A stretch of 64,000 nt of DNA. Origin: CAVQYV01 sp963718295 [NCBI: uncultured Methylomirabilota bacterium] (GTDB lineage Bacteria; Methylomirabilota; Methylomirabilia; CAVQYV01). The position numbers and the translations under genes were made by a program. Location of the stretch: positions 186,001-250,000 of the forward strand of contig CAVQYV010000011.1 of NCBI GenBank assembly GCA_963718295.1, given 5' to 3'. This document shows positions 27,080 to 35,272 of this stretch, piece by piece (the stretch's first letter is position 1; every line of letters starts with the position of its first letter). The notes below the pieces were generated by a model. That model was given only the letters and a program-made list of their open reading frames with translations, was not told the DNA's origin and did not search any database.

Positions 27080-27394
27080 TGCCTATCTCCCGGTAGTGTG
27101 AAGGAGGATTCCAGCGATCCAGGCTCAAGTGGTGGTATGCGATCTCGATGACCTCTCTATTCTTATCCGCAATATATTCTCTGTCAACTCCTTTTCGATC
27201 CCTATTCTCAATTTGGTGGAAGTTATCGACGGCCCTTTTTGACCTTCATCCGCTTAAAAGATCTCCCCCAAATCCTTTCTGATTGGCTGCGATAAGTCGA
27301 GATCGCTCTGATCCTTCCGGGCGCCGGTTGGTCCAATCCCCTTCCAGCTCCCCGGAGATTACCCGAAATCGCCTTCAATACGGAGCGTTAGGCA
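27080..27394. other. Intergenic region upstream of cyclase 2
   Basis: About 315 bp. Apart from the minus-strand promoter at 27160-27187 I see no gene, repeat or RNA. Confidence 0.5.
27160..27187 (-). promoter_or_regulatory. Promoter of cyclase 2
   Basis: TTGACA at 27187-27182, a 16-bp spacer and TAAGAA at 27165-27160, about 80 bp before the ATG. Confidence 0.5.
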
Positions 27395-28264
27395 CTAAAG
27401 TAGAATGGTAAGTATGATTCCGCAAATGGTTGTCAAACAACCACATAACGAACTGAGGCTGGGGACCTCCTTCAGGATCATCCACCCCAAAAGGATCCCT
27501 CCGGTGACCTCCAGGGAGGCGATGATGTTCACATAGGTGGGATGAATGAGGCGCAGGGCGGCATTATACAGGGTATGACCCAGGGCCAGGGGGAAGAGGC
27601 CCAGGCAGAAGACGGCAAGCCAGGCCTGCATGGGAAAAGACCCCCTCAGCGTGAGGAGGGCTGGAGGGAGGGTGAAGGCTCCGGCCAAAAGATAGATCCA
27701 AAAGGTGTATTGAAACAGGGGGAAACGGCCCCCTACTCCCCGACCCCAAACAGAATAGAATCCGAAGCTGAGGGCCGAGAGGAGGGCTAAAAGGTCACCA
27801 CCAGCCATGCGCCAACTCATCTTCGGCTCGAAGCCGGTCAGGATCAGGATGCCCACGATGGCCAATGCGATCCCGGCGTATTTCCTGGGCCTTAGTCGCT
27901 CTTTCAGGATGAGATGAGACAGCAGGGTCACGAAGATGGGGGCGGTGTAGGTGAGGGTGAGGGAATGGGCAATGGTGGTAAAAGAGAGGGAGGCAACGAA
28001 GCACAGGAAATGGAGGGCGGTGATTGCCCCGATGGGGAGCAATTGGGTCACTTCCGGCTTACCAACCCTGAGTCCCTGCCCTGCGATACGGGCGAACAGG
28101 GCGACAAATCCAGCCCCGAGAAGCAGGCGAAAGGACGTCACTGCCCACGGAGAGAAGGGTGCCGCCAGGCGCACCAGGACCGCTCCGCTGGAGAAAAAAG
28201 AGGTCCCCAGCACTGCCCACAGCCACCCCTTCCATCTTTCCTTATCCATTCTTTCCTCATCCAT
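27395..28264 (-). CDS. EamA-family (DMT superfamily) transporter
   Basis: Inner-membrane permease with about ten helices in two EamA halves, 289 residues from the ATG at 28264 (MDEERMDKERWKGWLWAVLG). The frame is open back to 28417, but the extra residues are not membrane-like and a promoter lies inside them (28320-28348), so I reject that start. The substrate is unknown; relatives export amino acids or metabolites. It is transcribed alone, divergent from tpx. Confidence 0.85.
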   Translation of the reverse strand: MDEERMDKERWKGWLWAVLGTSFFSSGAVLVRLAAPFSPWAVTSFRLLLGAGFVALFARIAGQGLRVGKPEVTQLLPIGAITALHFLCFVASLSFTTIAHSLTLTYTAPIFVTLLSHLILKERLRPRKYAGIALAIVGILILTGFEPKMSWRMAGGDLLALLSALSFGFYSVWGRGVGGRFPLFQYTFWIYLLAGAFTLPPALLTLRGSFPMQAWLAVFCLGLFPLALGHTLYNAALRLIHPTYVNIIASLEVTGGILLGWMILKEVPSLSSLCGCLTTICGIILTILL

Positions 28265-28602
28265 TCTTGCTCCTCTTTTGCTCCTCTCTGATCTCCTGTT
28301 CTTTAATGAATGTGGGGCCATTATGGCCGAACCGCAGGGGACTGTCAACCACCGGGGGTGAAGTGTGATAACTTTTGCTTTGCTTGGGGGAGGCTGTGGC
28401 ATTAGAATATCCTTCAAACCGGGATTCAGAGGTCATGAAAAGGATTGAACCTTGAATGAATCGTAACGGGTTTTTTCGAAACCTGGGAAGCCATGAGGCC
28501 TCTCGAGCATCTCTCTTGGACAAAGCCCATTCCATACTGGAAAGGATTGGGGCTTTTCGGTATGCTTCTATCGGCACACTTCTCAAAGAAGGAGGATTTG
28601 TC
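28265..28602. other. Divergent intergenic region between EamA and tpx
   Basis: About 340 bp. It holds the EamA promoter on the minus strand; no clear plus-strand promoter for tpx was found. No gene or RNA recognised. Confidence 0.5.
28320..28348 (-). promoter_or_regulatory. Promoter of the EamA transporter
   Basis: TTGACA at 28348-28343, 17-bp spacer, CATAAT at 28325-28320; about 55 bp before the ATG at 28264. Confidence 0.6.
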
Positions 28603-29224
28603 ATGGTAGCAAGAGGCATTCAGATCGTTTTGGCTTGTTCCCTGTTGTTTCTCGTCTTCGGCTGTGCCACGACTCAGCCCAAAATGGCGGTGGATTCCGC
28701 TTCGGCCCTGCCGGGAGGACAGGTAACCTTTACCGGAAAGCCCCTTAGCCTCACCGGCACGCCCATCAGCGGTAGGGGAGCCCCTGCCCTCCGTCAAATT
28801 GACCGATGCCATGTCCATGCAGGATGTGGATCTCTCTCAGCAAAAGGGATCGGTCCTCTTTCTGAGCATCGTGCCCTCCCTCGATACCCCGGTCTGCGAA
28901 GGCCAGACCCACTATCTCGGGGAAGAAGGCAAGCGGATGCCTCCTGCGATCAAGCGGATCACCATCAGCCGGGATACCCCCTTCGCCCAGACGCGCTTCG
29001 CCAAGGAGGCAAAGCTGACCGAGATTCAATACCTGTCGGATTACAAGGACGGGTCCTTTGGCCGCTCTACTGGGCTCTTGATCGACGGCCTCATGCTCCT
29101 GGCCCGCGCCGTTATTTTGGTGGACAAACAGGGTATCGTTCGATATGTCCAGGTGGTCCCGGAGTTGACCCATCTGCCTGACATGGAAAAGGCCTTCGAT
29201 CAGGCGGCTGAATTGTCCAAGTAG
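28603..29224 (+). pseudogene. tpx: Thiol peroxidase, lipoprotein form, with one frameshift
   Basis: Starts MVARGIQIVLACSLLFLVFG with AAGGAGG 8 bp before it. A lipobox (VFGC) ends the signal, so the mature enzyme would be anchored in an envelope membrane. The Tpx fold follows: GGQVTFTGKPLSLTGTPIS, then an extra G at 28771-28772 breaks the frame. Removing it restores VGEPLPSVKLTDAMSMQDVD and joins the second ORF from 28799. The peroxidatic cysteine is in SLDTPVCEG. The position of the usual resolving cysteine reads RFAKEAK, so it is missing. One base from intact; possibly a sequence error. Confidence 0.8.
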
Positions 29225-29263
29225 ACCTGTAGAGGAGTTCTTCCACAGCCAAATGGCCGGGTT

Positions 29264-30699
29264 ATGATGATCAAGCCAGAGTTCGATCTCTGCGTGATCG
29301 GTGGAGGATCAGCGGGGCTGGTCGTCGCCGCGGGTGGGGCTTCCTTGGGGGGCAAGGTTGCCTTAGTCGAAAGGCACGCCCTCGGCGGCGACTGCCTCTA
29401 TCATGGATGTGTGCCCAGCAAGACCCTGCTTCATTCGGCCAAAGTGGCGAGGATGATGCGGACGGCAGGCCGCTTCGGCCTCGAACCACTCCTCACCCCC
29501 CATCCAGATGAGCCAGGTCATGGAGCGGGTAGCCTCGGTCATCCAGGCCATCCAACCTCATGACAGTCCGGAGCGCTTCCGGAGCCTCGGGGTGGAGGTG
29601 ATCTTTGGGGATGGCCGGTTCATCGGCCCTCGCACCTTCCAAATAGGCGGCAGGGAGATCACGGCCAGGCATTTTGTCCTGGCCACGGGATCCCGGCCGG
29701 CGATCCCTCCCCTGAAGGGACTCAGCGAGATCCCCTATCTCACGAATGAGACCGTATTCTCCCTGGATGCTCCCGTGCCGAGCCTGATCGTGCTCGGCGC
29801 CGGACCCCTGGGCATCGAAATGGCGCAGGCCTTCTGCCGGCTGGGCAGCGAGGTCCAGGTGGTAGAGAAGGGTGCCCAGATTCTCCCCCGGGAGGATCCG
29901 GACATGGCCCAGGTGGTTGCAGATCAGCTGTCGACCGAAGGGGTGAAGCTCTGCTTGGGCTGCAGGGCGGTCCGGGTAGAGAGGGAGGGTCAAGAGACCC
30001 GTCTTTTTCTTGAGGCCGGCGATGGCCAGGAAGAGGTCCTGTCCGCTTCCCATCTCCTGGTGGCTGCTGGCCGCCAGCCCAACCTGGATGGATTGGGCCT
30101 GGAGGTGGCAGGGGTCAGGGTGGAAAAGGGCCACCTCGTAACGGATCGATATCTGCGCACCACCAACCCCCACATTTTCGCCTGCGGGGATGTGGCGAGC
30201 CCCTACCAGTTCACCCATGTGGCGGAGTATCAGGCAGGCGTGGTTCTGCGCAACGCCCTCTTTCACCTCAAAGCCAAGATGGAAGAGCGGGTCATTCCCT
30301 GGTGTACCTTTACCGATCCCGAGCTGGCGCGGGTGGGCCTGTCGGAGAAGCCAGGCTCAGGCCAGCGGCCTCCCTCACCGGGTCTATACCTTCCCCTTCG
30401 AGAGGATCGACCGGGCCCAGACGGATGGCGAGACGGCAGGGTTTGCCAAGGTCATCACCAACCCGGCCGGTCGTCTGTTGGGGGCCGCCATCGTGGGGTC
30501 GCATGCCGGGGAATTGATTCACGAATACGTGCTGGCCCTTTCTAAAAGGATGAAGCTCTCGGAGCTCTCCAGACCGATTCACATCTATCCCACCCTGGGC
30601 GAGATCAATCGCCGGGCGGCAGAGGTGCGTCAGAAGGAAGCCCTCACCCCTGGAGCCAAGAAATGGATCAAACGCCTCTTCCGACTTCGGGGAATCTGA
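29264..30699 (+). pseudogene. Dihydrolipoamide dehydrogenase/MerA-like oxidoreductase with two frameshifts
   Basis: FAD-dependent pyridine nucleotide-disulfide oxidoreductase. N-terminal FAD site [14 protein letters not shown], redox pair CLYHGC in [20 protein letters not shown] site VLGAGPLGIEMAQ, FAD site ACGDVASPYQFTHVA, dimer domain ending HIYPTLGEINRRAA. There is no C-terminal Cys pair and no heavy-metal domain, so it is probably not a true mercuric reductase. The frame breaks at a run of six C (29496-29501) and at an extra A near 30348. It is followed by a TVP38 gene with which it overlaps by 37 bp, a frequent neighbour of this enzyme type. Confidence 0.8.
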
Positions 30700-31430
30700 G
30701 GCAAGGCCCAAAAAAGAAACCTCCCATCTCTGCCTCCTGGGGCTGGGGCAGAGTCCTGCTTTTCCTCCTCCTGGCAGGGGGGATTGCTGCTTTCTTCGCC
30801 CTGGGCGGAAATCGAGCCTTCACTTTCGAGGCCCTCAAGGCCAGTCGCGATACTTTGCTCGCCCATACCCAGCTTCACTTCTGGGCTTCTCTCGCGGTCG
30901 GAGTCCTGATCTATACCGCCTCCACCTCCCTCAGCCTCCCCATCGCCACCGTTTTGTCACTCGCCGCTGGCTATCTCTTTGGCCGCTGGGTGGGAACAGC
31001 CATGATCGTCTTCTCTGCCACCCTGGGAGCGACCCTGGTCTTTCTCGCGACCCGCTACATTTTCGCCGAGGCCGCCCAACGAAGGATGGGCGCCCTGGCC
31101 CAAAAGGTCATTGCGGGCTTTCATGAAAATGATTTCAACTACCTATTGTTTCTGCGGCTGGTTCCGCTATTCCCTTTCTGGCTGGTCAACCTGGCTCCGG
31201 CCTTTACTCCGATCCGGGTTCGCACCTTTGTGACAGCCACCGCTATCGGTATCGCCCCCGCGAGTTTCGTCTTCGCCAATCTGGGGCAGTCGCTGAGCCA
31301 GATCGATTCCCCAGAGCAGCTGCTCTCACCTCGCACCCTCCTTGCGCTGATACTGTTAGGGGCTCTCTCCTTGCTTCCCATCCTGGTGAAGAGATTCCGA
31401 GCCCAGAAAAGCGTAAAGGGATCATCATGA
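30663..31430 (+). CDS. TVP38/TMEM64 family membrane protein
   Basis: A 255-residue inner-membrane protein of the SNARE-associated/DedA-related fold: a membrane helix near 28-46, then ATVLSLAAGYLFGRWVGTAM and the conserved LRLVPLFPFWLVNLAPAFT followed by more helices. Some relatives move lipids, but the function here is unknown. It overlaps the end of the oxidoreductase gene and its own stop overlaps the DUF3047 start (ATGA at 31427), giving a coupled set. Confidence 0.85.
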   Translation: MDQTPLPTSGNLRQGPKKKPPISASWGWGRVLLFLLLAGGIAAFFALGGNRAFTFEALKASRDTLLAHTQLHFWASLAVGVLIYTASTSLSLPIATVLSLAAGYLFGRWVGTAMIVFSATLGATLVFLATRYIFAEAAQRRMGALAQKVIAGFHENDFNYLLFLRLVPLFPFWLVNLAPAFTPIRVRTFVTATAIGIAPASFVFANLGQSLSQIDSPEQLLSPRTLLALILLGALSLLPILVKRFRAQKSVKGSS

Positions 31431-32227
31431 GAATAAGGGGTGCCTCATTGAGGAGGATATTCCGCGTGATTTGCAAGGGCGCCGCTGCGGCTTTGACTCT
31501 GGTCGTCGCCTGTTTTTGTCTCTTCCAAATCGCTACCGGGCAATTGCCCGGAGTCATCGAGGTGGGGAAGTTTTCTGCAGCGCCAAGGGGGGATGCTCCG
31601 CCGCCCGGGTGGAAGCCACTGACCTTCAAGAAGATCGAGCGGCACACTTCCTACTCTGTGGTAAAGGATGATGATATCACGGTGGTGAAGGCCATGGCGA
31701 ACGCTTCCGCCTCCGGATTGGTTCGGGAGATCCAGATCGATCCCCGGGAATATCCCATTGTGCAATGGCGCTGGAAGGTCAGCAACATTCTCAAGAAGGG
31801 AGATGTACGCCGCAAGGATGGAGACGACTATCCAGCCAGGATCTATATTACCTTCAAATATGACCCGGAAAAATTGGGGTTCTGGGAACGGACCCAATTC
31901 GAGGCGGTCAAGTTGCTATACGGAAGGTACCCACCGTTGGCGGCGATCAACTACATCTGGGAGAGCAAGGCCCCGAAGGACACGATCGTCCCCAATCCCT
32001 ATGCTTCCCGGGTGATGATGATCGTAGTGGAGAGTGGATCTTCGAGAGTGAACCAGTGGGTGAGCGAGGAACGAAACCTATATGAGGACTTTAAGAAGGC
32101 CTTCGGCGAGCCGCCTCCGGTAATTTCGGGGGTGGCGATCATGACCGACAGCGACAATACGGGCGATTCCGTAACCGCCTACTATGGGGACATCCTTTTC
32201 CGGAGGGGGGCGACTTCGGCCCAGTGA
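31427..32227 (+). CDS. DUF3047 protein
   Basis: 266 residues. An N-terminal membrane anchor or signal (about 15-38, AAAALTLVVACFCLFQIATG) is followed by a DUF3047 domain (FKKIERHTSYSVVKDDDITV, YPIVQWRWKVSNILKKGDV, SGVAIMTDSDNTGDSVTAYY). Exported and of unknown function; the fold resembles carbohydrate-binding jellyrolls, which is only a guess. Coupled to the TVP38 gene. Confidence 0.82.
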   Translation: MRIRGASLRRIFRVICKGAAAALTLVVACFCLFQIATGQLPGVIEVGKFSAAPRGDAPPPGWKPLTFKKIERHTSYSVVKDDDITVVKAMANASASGLVREIQIDPREYPIVQWRWKVSNILKKGDVRRKDGDDYPARIYITFKYDPEKLGFWERTQFEAVKLLYGRYPPLAAINYIWESKAPKDTIVPNPYASRVMMIVVESGSSRVNQWVSEERNLYEDFKKAFGEPPPVISGVAIMTDSDNTGDSVTAYYGDILFRRGATSAQ

Positions 32228-32272
32228 GGCGGATTCTCTGCCGGCCCCAGGTTGAAAGGGGGAGACGATCTG

Positions 32273-33061
32273 ATGTTCCGGTATGAAGCCTTCATTCGAT
32301 TTGGCTGTTTCTTCGGCATCCTGGCCATCATGGCGATCTGGGAATGGTGGGCGCCTCGTCGGCCCTTAAGCGTCTCCAAGGGCAGCCGCTGGTTCGCCAA
32401 CCTGGGTATGGTGCTCATCGACACCCTGGCGCTCCGCCTGCTGATTCCCCTCAGCGCTGTCGCCATGGCGGCCCTGGTGGAGGCACGGGGCTGGGGGCTG
32501 TTCAACACCCTCTTGCTCCCCGTCTGGGTGGAGATCACCCTGGGGGTCATCGTCCTCGATCTCATCATCTATCTGCAGCACGCCATGTTCCACGCCATTC
32601 CCACCTTCTGGCGCCTCCACATGGTGCACCATACCGATCTCGACTTCGACGTCACCACCGCCCTCCGGTTCCACCCCATCGAGATCCTCCTCTCCATGGG
32701 AATCAAGATGGGATCGATCGTCGCCTTGGGCATCTCAGCCCCTGCGGTCCTGATCTTCGAGGTGCTCCTGAACGGGGTAGCCATGTTCAACCACAGCAAC
32801 GTACGCCTCCCCTTGGCTATCGATCGTCCCCTCCGGTGGATCGTGGTCACGCCGGAGATGCACCGGGTCCATCACTCGGTGGTGCGGAAGGAGAACGACA
32901 GCAATTTCGGCTTCAATCTTCCCTGGTGGGATCGGCTCCTGGGCACCTATCGCGCCCAGCCGGAAGCGGGCCATCTGGGGATGATCATCGGGCTTCGCCC
33001 TTTTCGCGATCCCCGACGCCTGACCCTTCCCCGGCTGCTCGCCCTCCCCTTTCGGCACTGA
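32273..33061 (+). CDS. Sterol desaturase / fatty acid hydroxylase family protein
   Basis: Integral membrane di-iron enzyme family, 262 residues from the ATG at 32273, chosen for GGGGGAG 8 bp upstream over a TTG at 32252. The histidine clusters are intact: H103/H107 (QHAMFH), H116-H120 (LHMVHH) and H197-H201 (MHRVHH). The family hydroxylates or desaturates sterols, carotenoids or fatty acids; the substrate here is unknown. It ends the plus-strand set and faces radC. Confidence 0.85.
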   Translation: MFRYEAFIRFGCFFGILAIMAIWEWWAPRRPLSVSKGSRWFANLGMVLIDTLALRLLIPLSAVAMAALVEARGWGLFNTLLLPVWVEITLGVIVLDLIIYLQHAMFHAIPTFWRLHMVHHTDLDFDVTTALRFHPIEILLSMGIKMGSIVALGISAPAVLIFEVLLNGVAMFNHSNVRLPLAIDRPLRWIVVTPEMHRVHHSVVRKENDSNFGFNLPWWDRLLGTYRAQPEAGHLGMIIGLRPFRDPRRLTLPRLLALPFRH

Positions 33062-33215
33062 CCGGCCCGCCACCCCAACGGCCAAGAGAGTTGCTCCGAG
33101 TTGCATAGCCTTTTATAGACGAGAAAACCTGAGGGTCAGAATCAGCAATGGAGACAATGAGTGCTCGTTTGGTGGGCTAAGATAAAGCAGGTATCGAGTA
33201 CAGAGAAGGCATGCG

Positions 33216-33884
33216 TTAGATTGAGATCAGGCCTGCCTCCTGAAAGCTATAGTAGCCTTTCTTGGATACGATGACATGATCCAGGATTCGGATCCCCAAG
33301 ATCCTGGCGGCTTCCGTGAGTTGTTCCTGGATCTTGAGATCACTGTTGCTGGGCTTGAGCTCCCCGGAGGGGTGGTTGTGGGCGAGGATTACGGCGGCGG
33401 CCCGGTCGGCCAGCACATCAGCGAAGACCTCCCGGGGGTGGACCTGGCTCTTGTCCAGGAGCCCCACCGTGACGATCCGCTTCTCGATGACCTCGTGAGC
33501 CCCGTTCAGGGAGATGCAGACGAAATGCTCTTGCTGTCTGGCGGCGATATCACTGAGGAGGGGCAGGACATCCCTGGCGCCAGTGATTTTGACGGTCTCC
33601 TTGAGCAAGTGCCGCCGAGCGAGTTCAAAGGCCGAGAGGATTTGCGCCGCCTTGGCCAGTCCCATCCCTGGCACAGCAAGCAGGTGATCGAGTGTCAGGC
33701 CCTGCTTGTGCTCGCGAATGAGGGAAGCGACCTGCCGGGCGATCGTCCGCACATCGACGCCTGCAGTGCCCATGCCGAGGATCGCGGCAACGAGCTCCTC
33801 ATCGGTGAGGGCGGATGCGCCCCTCTCCCGCAGTTTTTCGCGAGGTCGGGCATGTTCGGGCATGTCTTTGATGGTCTTGGCCAT
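33216..33884 (-). CDS. radC: RadC/JAMM-domain protein
   Basis: 222 residues, full length. A helix-hairpin-helix region (VPGMGLAKAAQILSAFELAR) is followed by a JAMM metalloprotease-like domain with HNHPSGELKPSNSD (169-182). Despite the name there is no firm role in DNA repair; family members are frequent in mobile and defence islands. It lies next to a DUF3800 gene and a type I restriction system. Confidence 0.9.
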   Translation of the reverse strand: MAKTIKDMPEHARPREKLRERGASALTDEELVAAILGMGTAGVDVRTIARQVASLIREHKQGLTLDHLLAVPGMGLAKAAQILSAFELARRHLLKETVKITGARDVLPLLSDIAARQQEHFVCISLNGAHEVIEKRIVTVGLLDKSQVHPREVFADVLADRAAAVILAHNHPSGELKPSNSDLKIQEQLTEAARILGIRILDHVIVSKKGYYSFQEAGLISI

Positions 33885-34246
33885 GGAGGAAGCTCAGGGT
33901 GATGGCAAGAAGGTTATCGCGCGTCTATGCAGCGCAACTGCTCGGGTTATCAACACATGCTCCCCAGGTTCACTTGATGACTATCTGTTGGAAGAGCGAA
34001 CTCTTGGAGGCTCGAAATCATGAGATGTCTTTGTAAGAATTGAACAACGTCGGCCACTACTGATCCGTCCCCTGGTCGCCTTCCTAATTCAACGGCACGT
34101 CCCCGGATCCACTCCTACTCAAATCCACTGACGATATCTGTTAAGCGCGTGCGCCCAATCCCCCCATGACCCATTTTTTGCTTGACATGGTTGCACGAGT
34201 GGTCTATCCTATTTTTGTATCAAAGCTAATAAGGGCGGTGACTGAG
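33885..34246. other. Intergenic region between radC and DUF3800
   Basis: About 360 bp. The only clear signal is a plus-strand promoter at 34182-34210, which points into the DUF3800 gene on the opposite strand. Confidence 0.5.
34182..34210 (+). promoter_or_regulatory. Promoter antisense to the DUF3800 gene
   Basis: TTGACA at 34182, 17-bp spacer, TATCCT at 34205-34210. No gene of its own follows on the plus strand; the 83-codon ORF there is antisense to DUF3800 and unconvincing. Confidence 0.5.
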
Positions 34247-35008
34247 TCATTCGGGCGCCGCCCATATCTTTTGCGGCATGACAACCAACCCAAATCCCAA
34301 ATAACGCCCCTGCGGCCCCTGCCTGAATTTCATCTGAATGATCTTCCAATCTGCCTTGGGGGACTTGCCTATTATGTGCCTTCCTATGGGAGAGACTACC
34401 AAGTCAGCTATTTGTAGCCCAGCGATATTATGACTCTTCTCTCTAATTTGAAGGTCCGTAATGTGCTTCCTGACTTCTGCCGCAGAAACGAACTCTGTTC
34501 CTCCGGTTCTAAGTTCCATCCAAGCTAAACGCAATTGGTTATCTAATGTCTCATCCCTTGCCTCCGCCACGATTATCCCTTTCTCCGCATCGCCACAGGC
34601 CTTGATCTCAAAGACAAACCTCTCCACAAGGATCTTCAAAGAAAGCATGTAGGGGTCCATAGCGGCGAGCCCATACCTTTTTAGGTGTTCCTCTTTTCTG
34701 ACGCAACAAGCCACTATTTTGTAATCCAACGATTTCATAAGTTGGTTCGTTTGGGCATAGAAATGATCCCTGAAGTCCTTATCGGTTAGGGATCGAAAGA
34801 CTCCCTTCCTTCTTACAATATCGGCCGTGTGAATAATGAAATCATCCCGCCCAAAAAGAGCAGTCTTATACTCCCTGAGCTGGACGGCCATTTGGGAGTC
34901 GTGATATTCCATATCGACGATGCACCCACCCAGAACGAAAATTGGATACTGGGGGTCGATCTTATCTAAGCTGTGGTCACCTGACTCATCTAAGAATAGG
35001 ACCAACAC
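34247..35008 (-). CDS. DUF3800 protein
   Basis: 253 residues. Begins LVLFLDESGDHS, the DUF3800 motif, with a later acidic residue in IIVAEARDETLDNQ and the end motif LQIADLVVSPIGRH. The fold is RNase H-like and members occur in phages, mobile elements and defence islands, but the activity is not established. The start is a GTG at 35008. It follows the small ORF after hsdM by about 13 bp, so it appears to be the last gene of the restriction operon. Confidence 0.82.
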   Translation of the reverse strand: MLVLFLDESGDHSLDKIDPQYPIFVLGGCIVDMEYHDSQMAVQLREYKTALFGRDDFIIHTADIVRRKGVFRSLTDKDFRDHFYAQTNQLMKSLDYKIVACCVRKEEHLKRYGLAAMDPYMLSLKILVERFVFEIKACGDAEKGIIVAEARDETLDNQLRLAWMELRTGGTEFVSAAEVRKHITDLQIREKSHNIAGLQIADLVVSPIGRHIIGKSPKADWKIIQMKFRQGPQGRYLGFGLVVMPQKIWAAPE

Positions 35009-35021
35009 CGTAAGCTCTCAC

Positions 35022-35272
35022 TCAAGAAAATATATGCCAGGACATCCGATCCCCACCTTCCCAAGCCATAGTTGGCCTGGTGCCCACTTGGCCGTCTTGC
35101 TCAACGGGGAGATAAATCAAAAAGGGACCCATATTTTCCTTTTGGAGGTCACAAATCGTGACCACCAGATCTTCAATGCTCCCGCCTCCAGGACAAACAT
35201 GAAGTCGGCCGGCAATCTTTCAGTTTCTCTCACACACGACTGAAGATCGGGTAGATGCTGGGTCTTTTTCAT
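35022..35272 (-). CDS. Small protein of unknown family coupled to hsdM, frameshifted
   Basis: The ATG at 35272 overlaps the hsdM stop as ATGA. As written the frame gives 51 residues ending at 35117 (MKKTQHLPDLQSCVRETERL...WVPF). Adding one C at 35191-35192 gives an 83-residue protein with good codon use: FMFVPGGGSIEDLVVTICD, then GPFLIYLPVEQDGQVG and GGDRMSWHIFS, ending at 35022, just before DUF3800. No signal peptide or known motif was recognised. It is probably a real gene because of the overlap on one side and the tight spacing on the other. Confidence 0.5.

Noticed and set aside
27395-28417. Long start of the EamA transporter at 28417
   Set aside because: Its promoter lies inside the extra codons, and the extra residues are not membrane-like.
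29264-30699. True mercuric reductase
   Set aside because: No heavy-metal domain, no C-terminal cysteine pair and no mer genes nearby.
34166-34417. 83-codon ORF after the plus-strand promoter at 34182
   Set aside because: It begins upstream of the promoter's expected start, overlaps DUF3800 antisense, and has no ribosome site or familiar motif.
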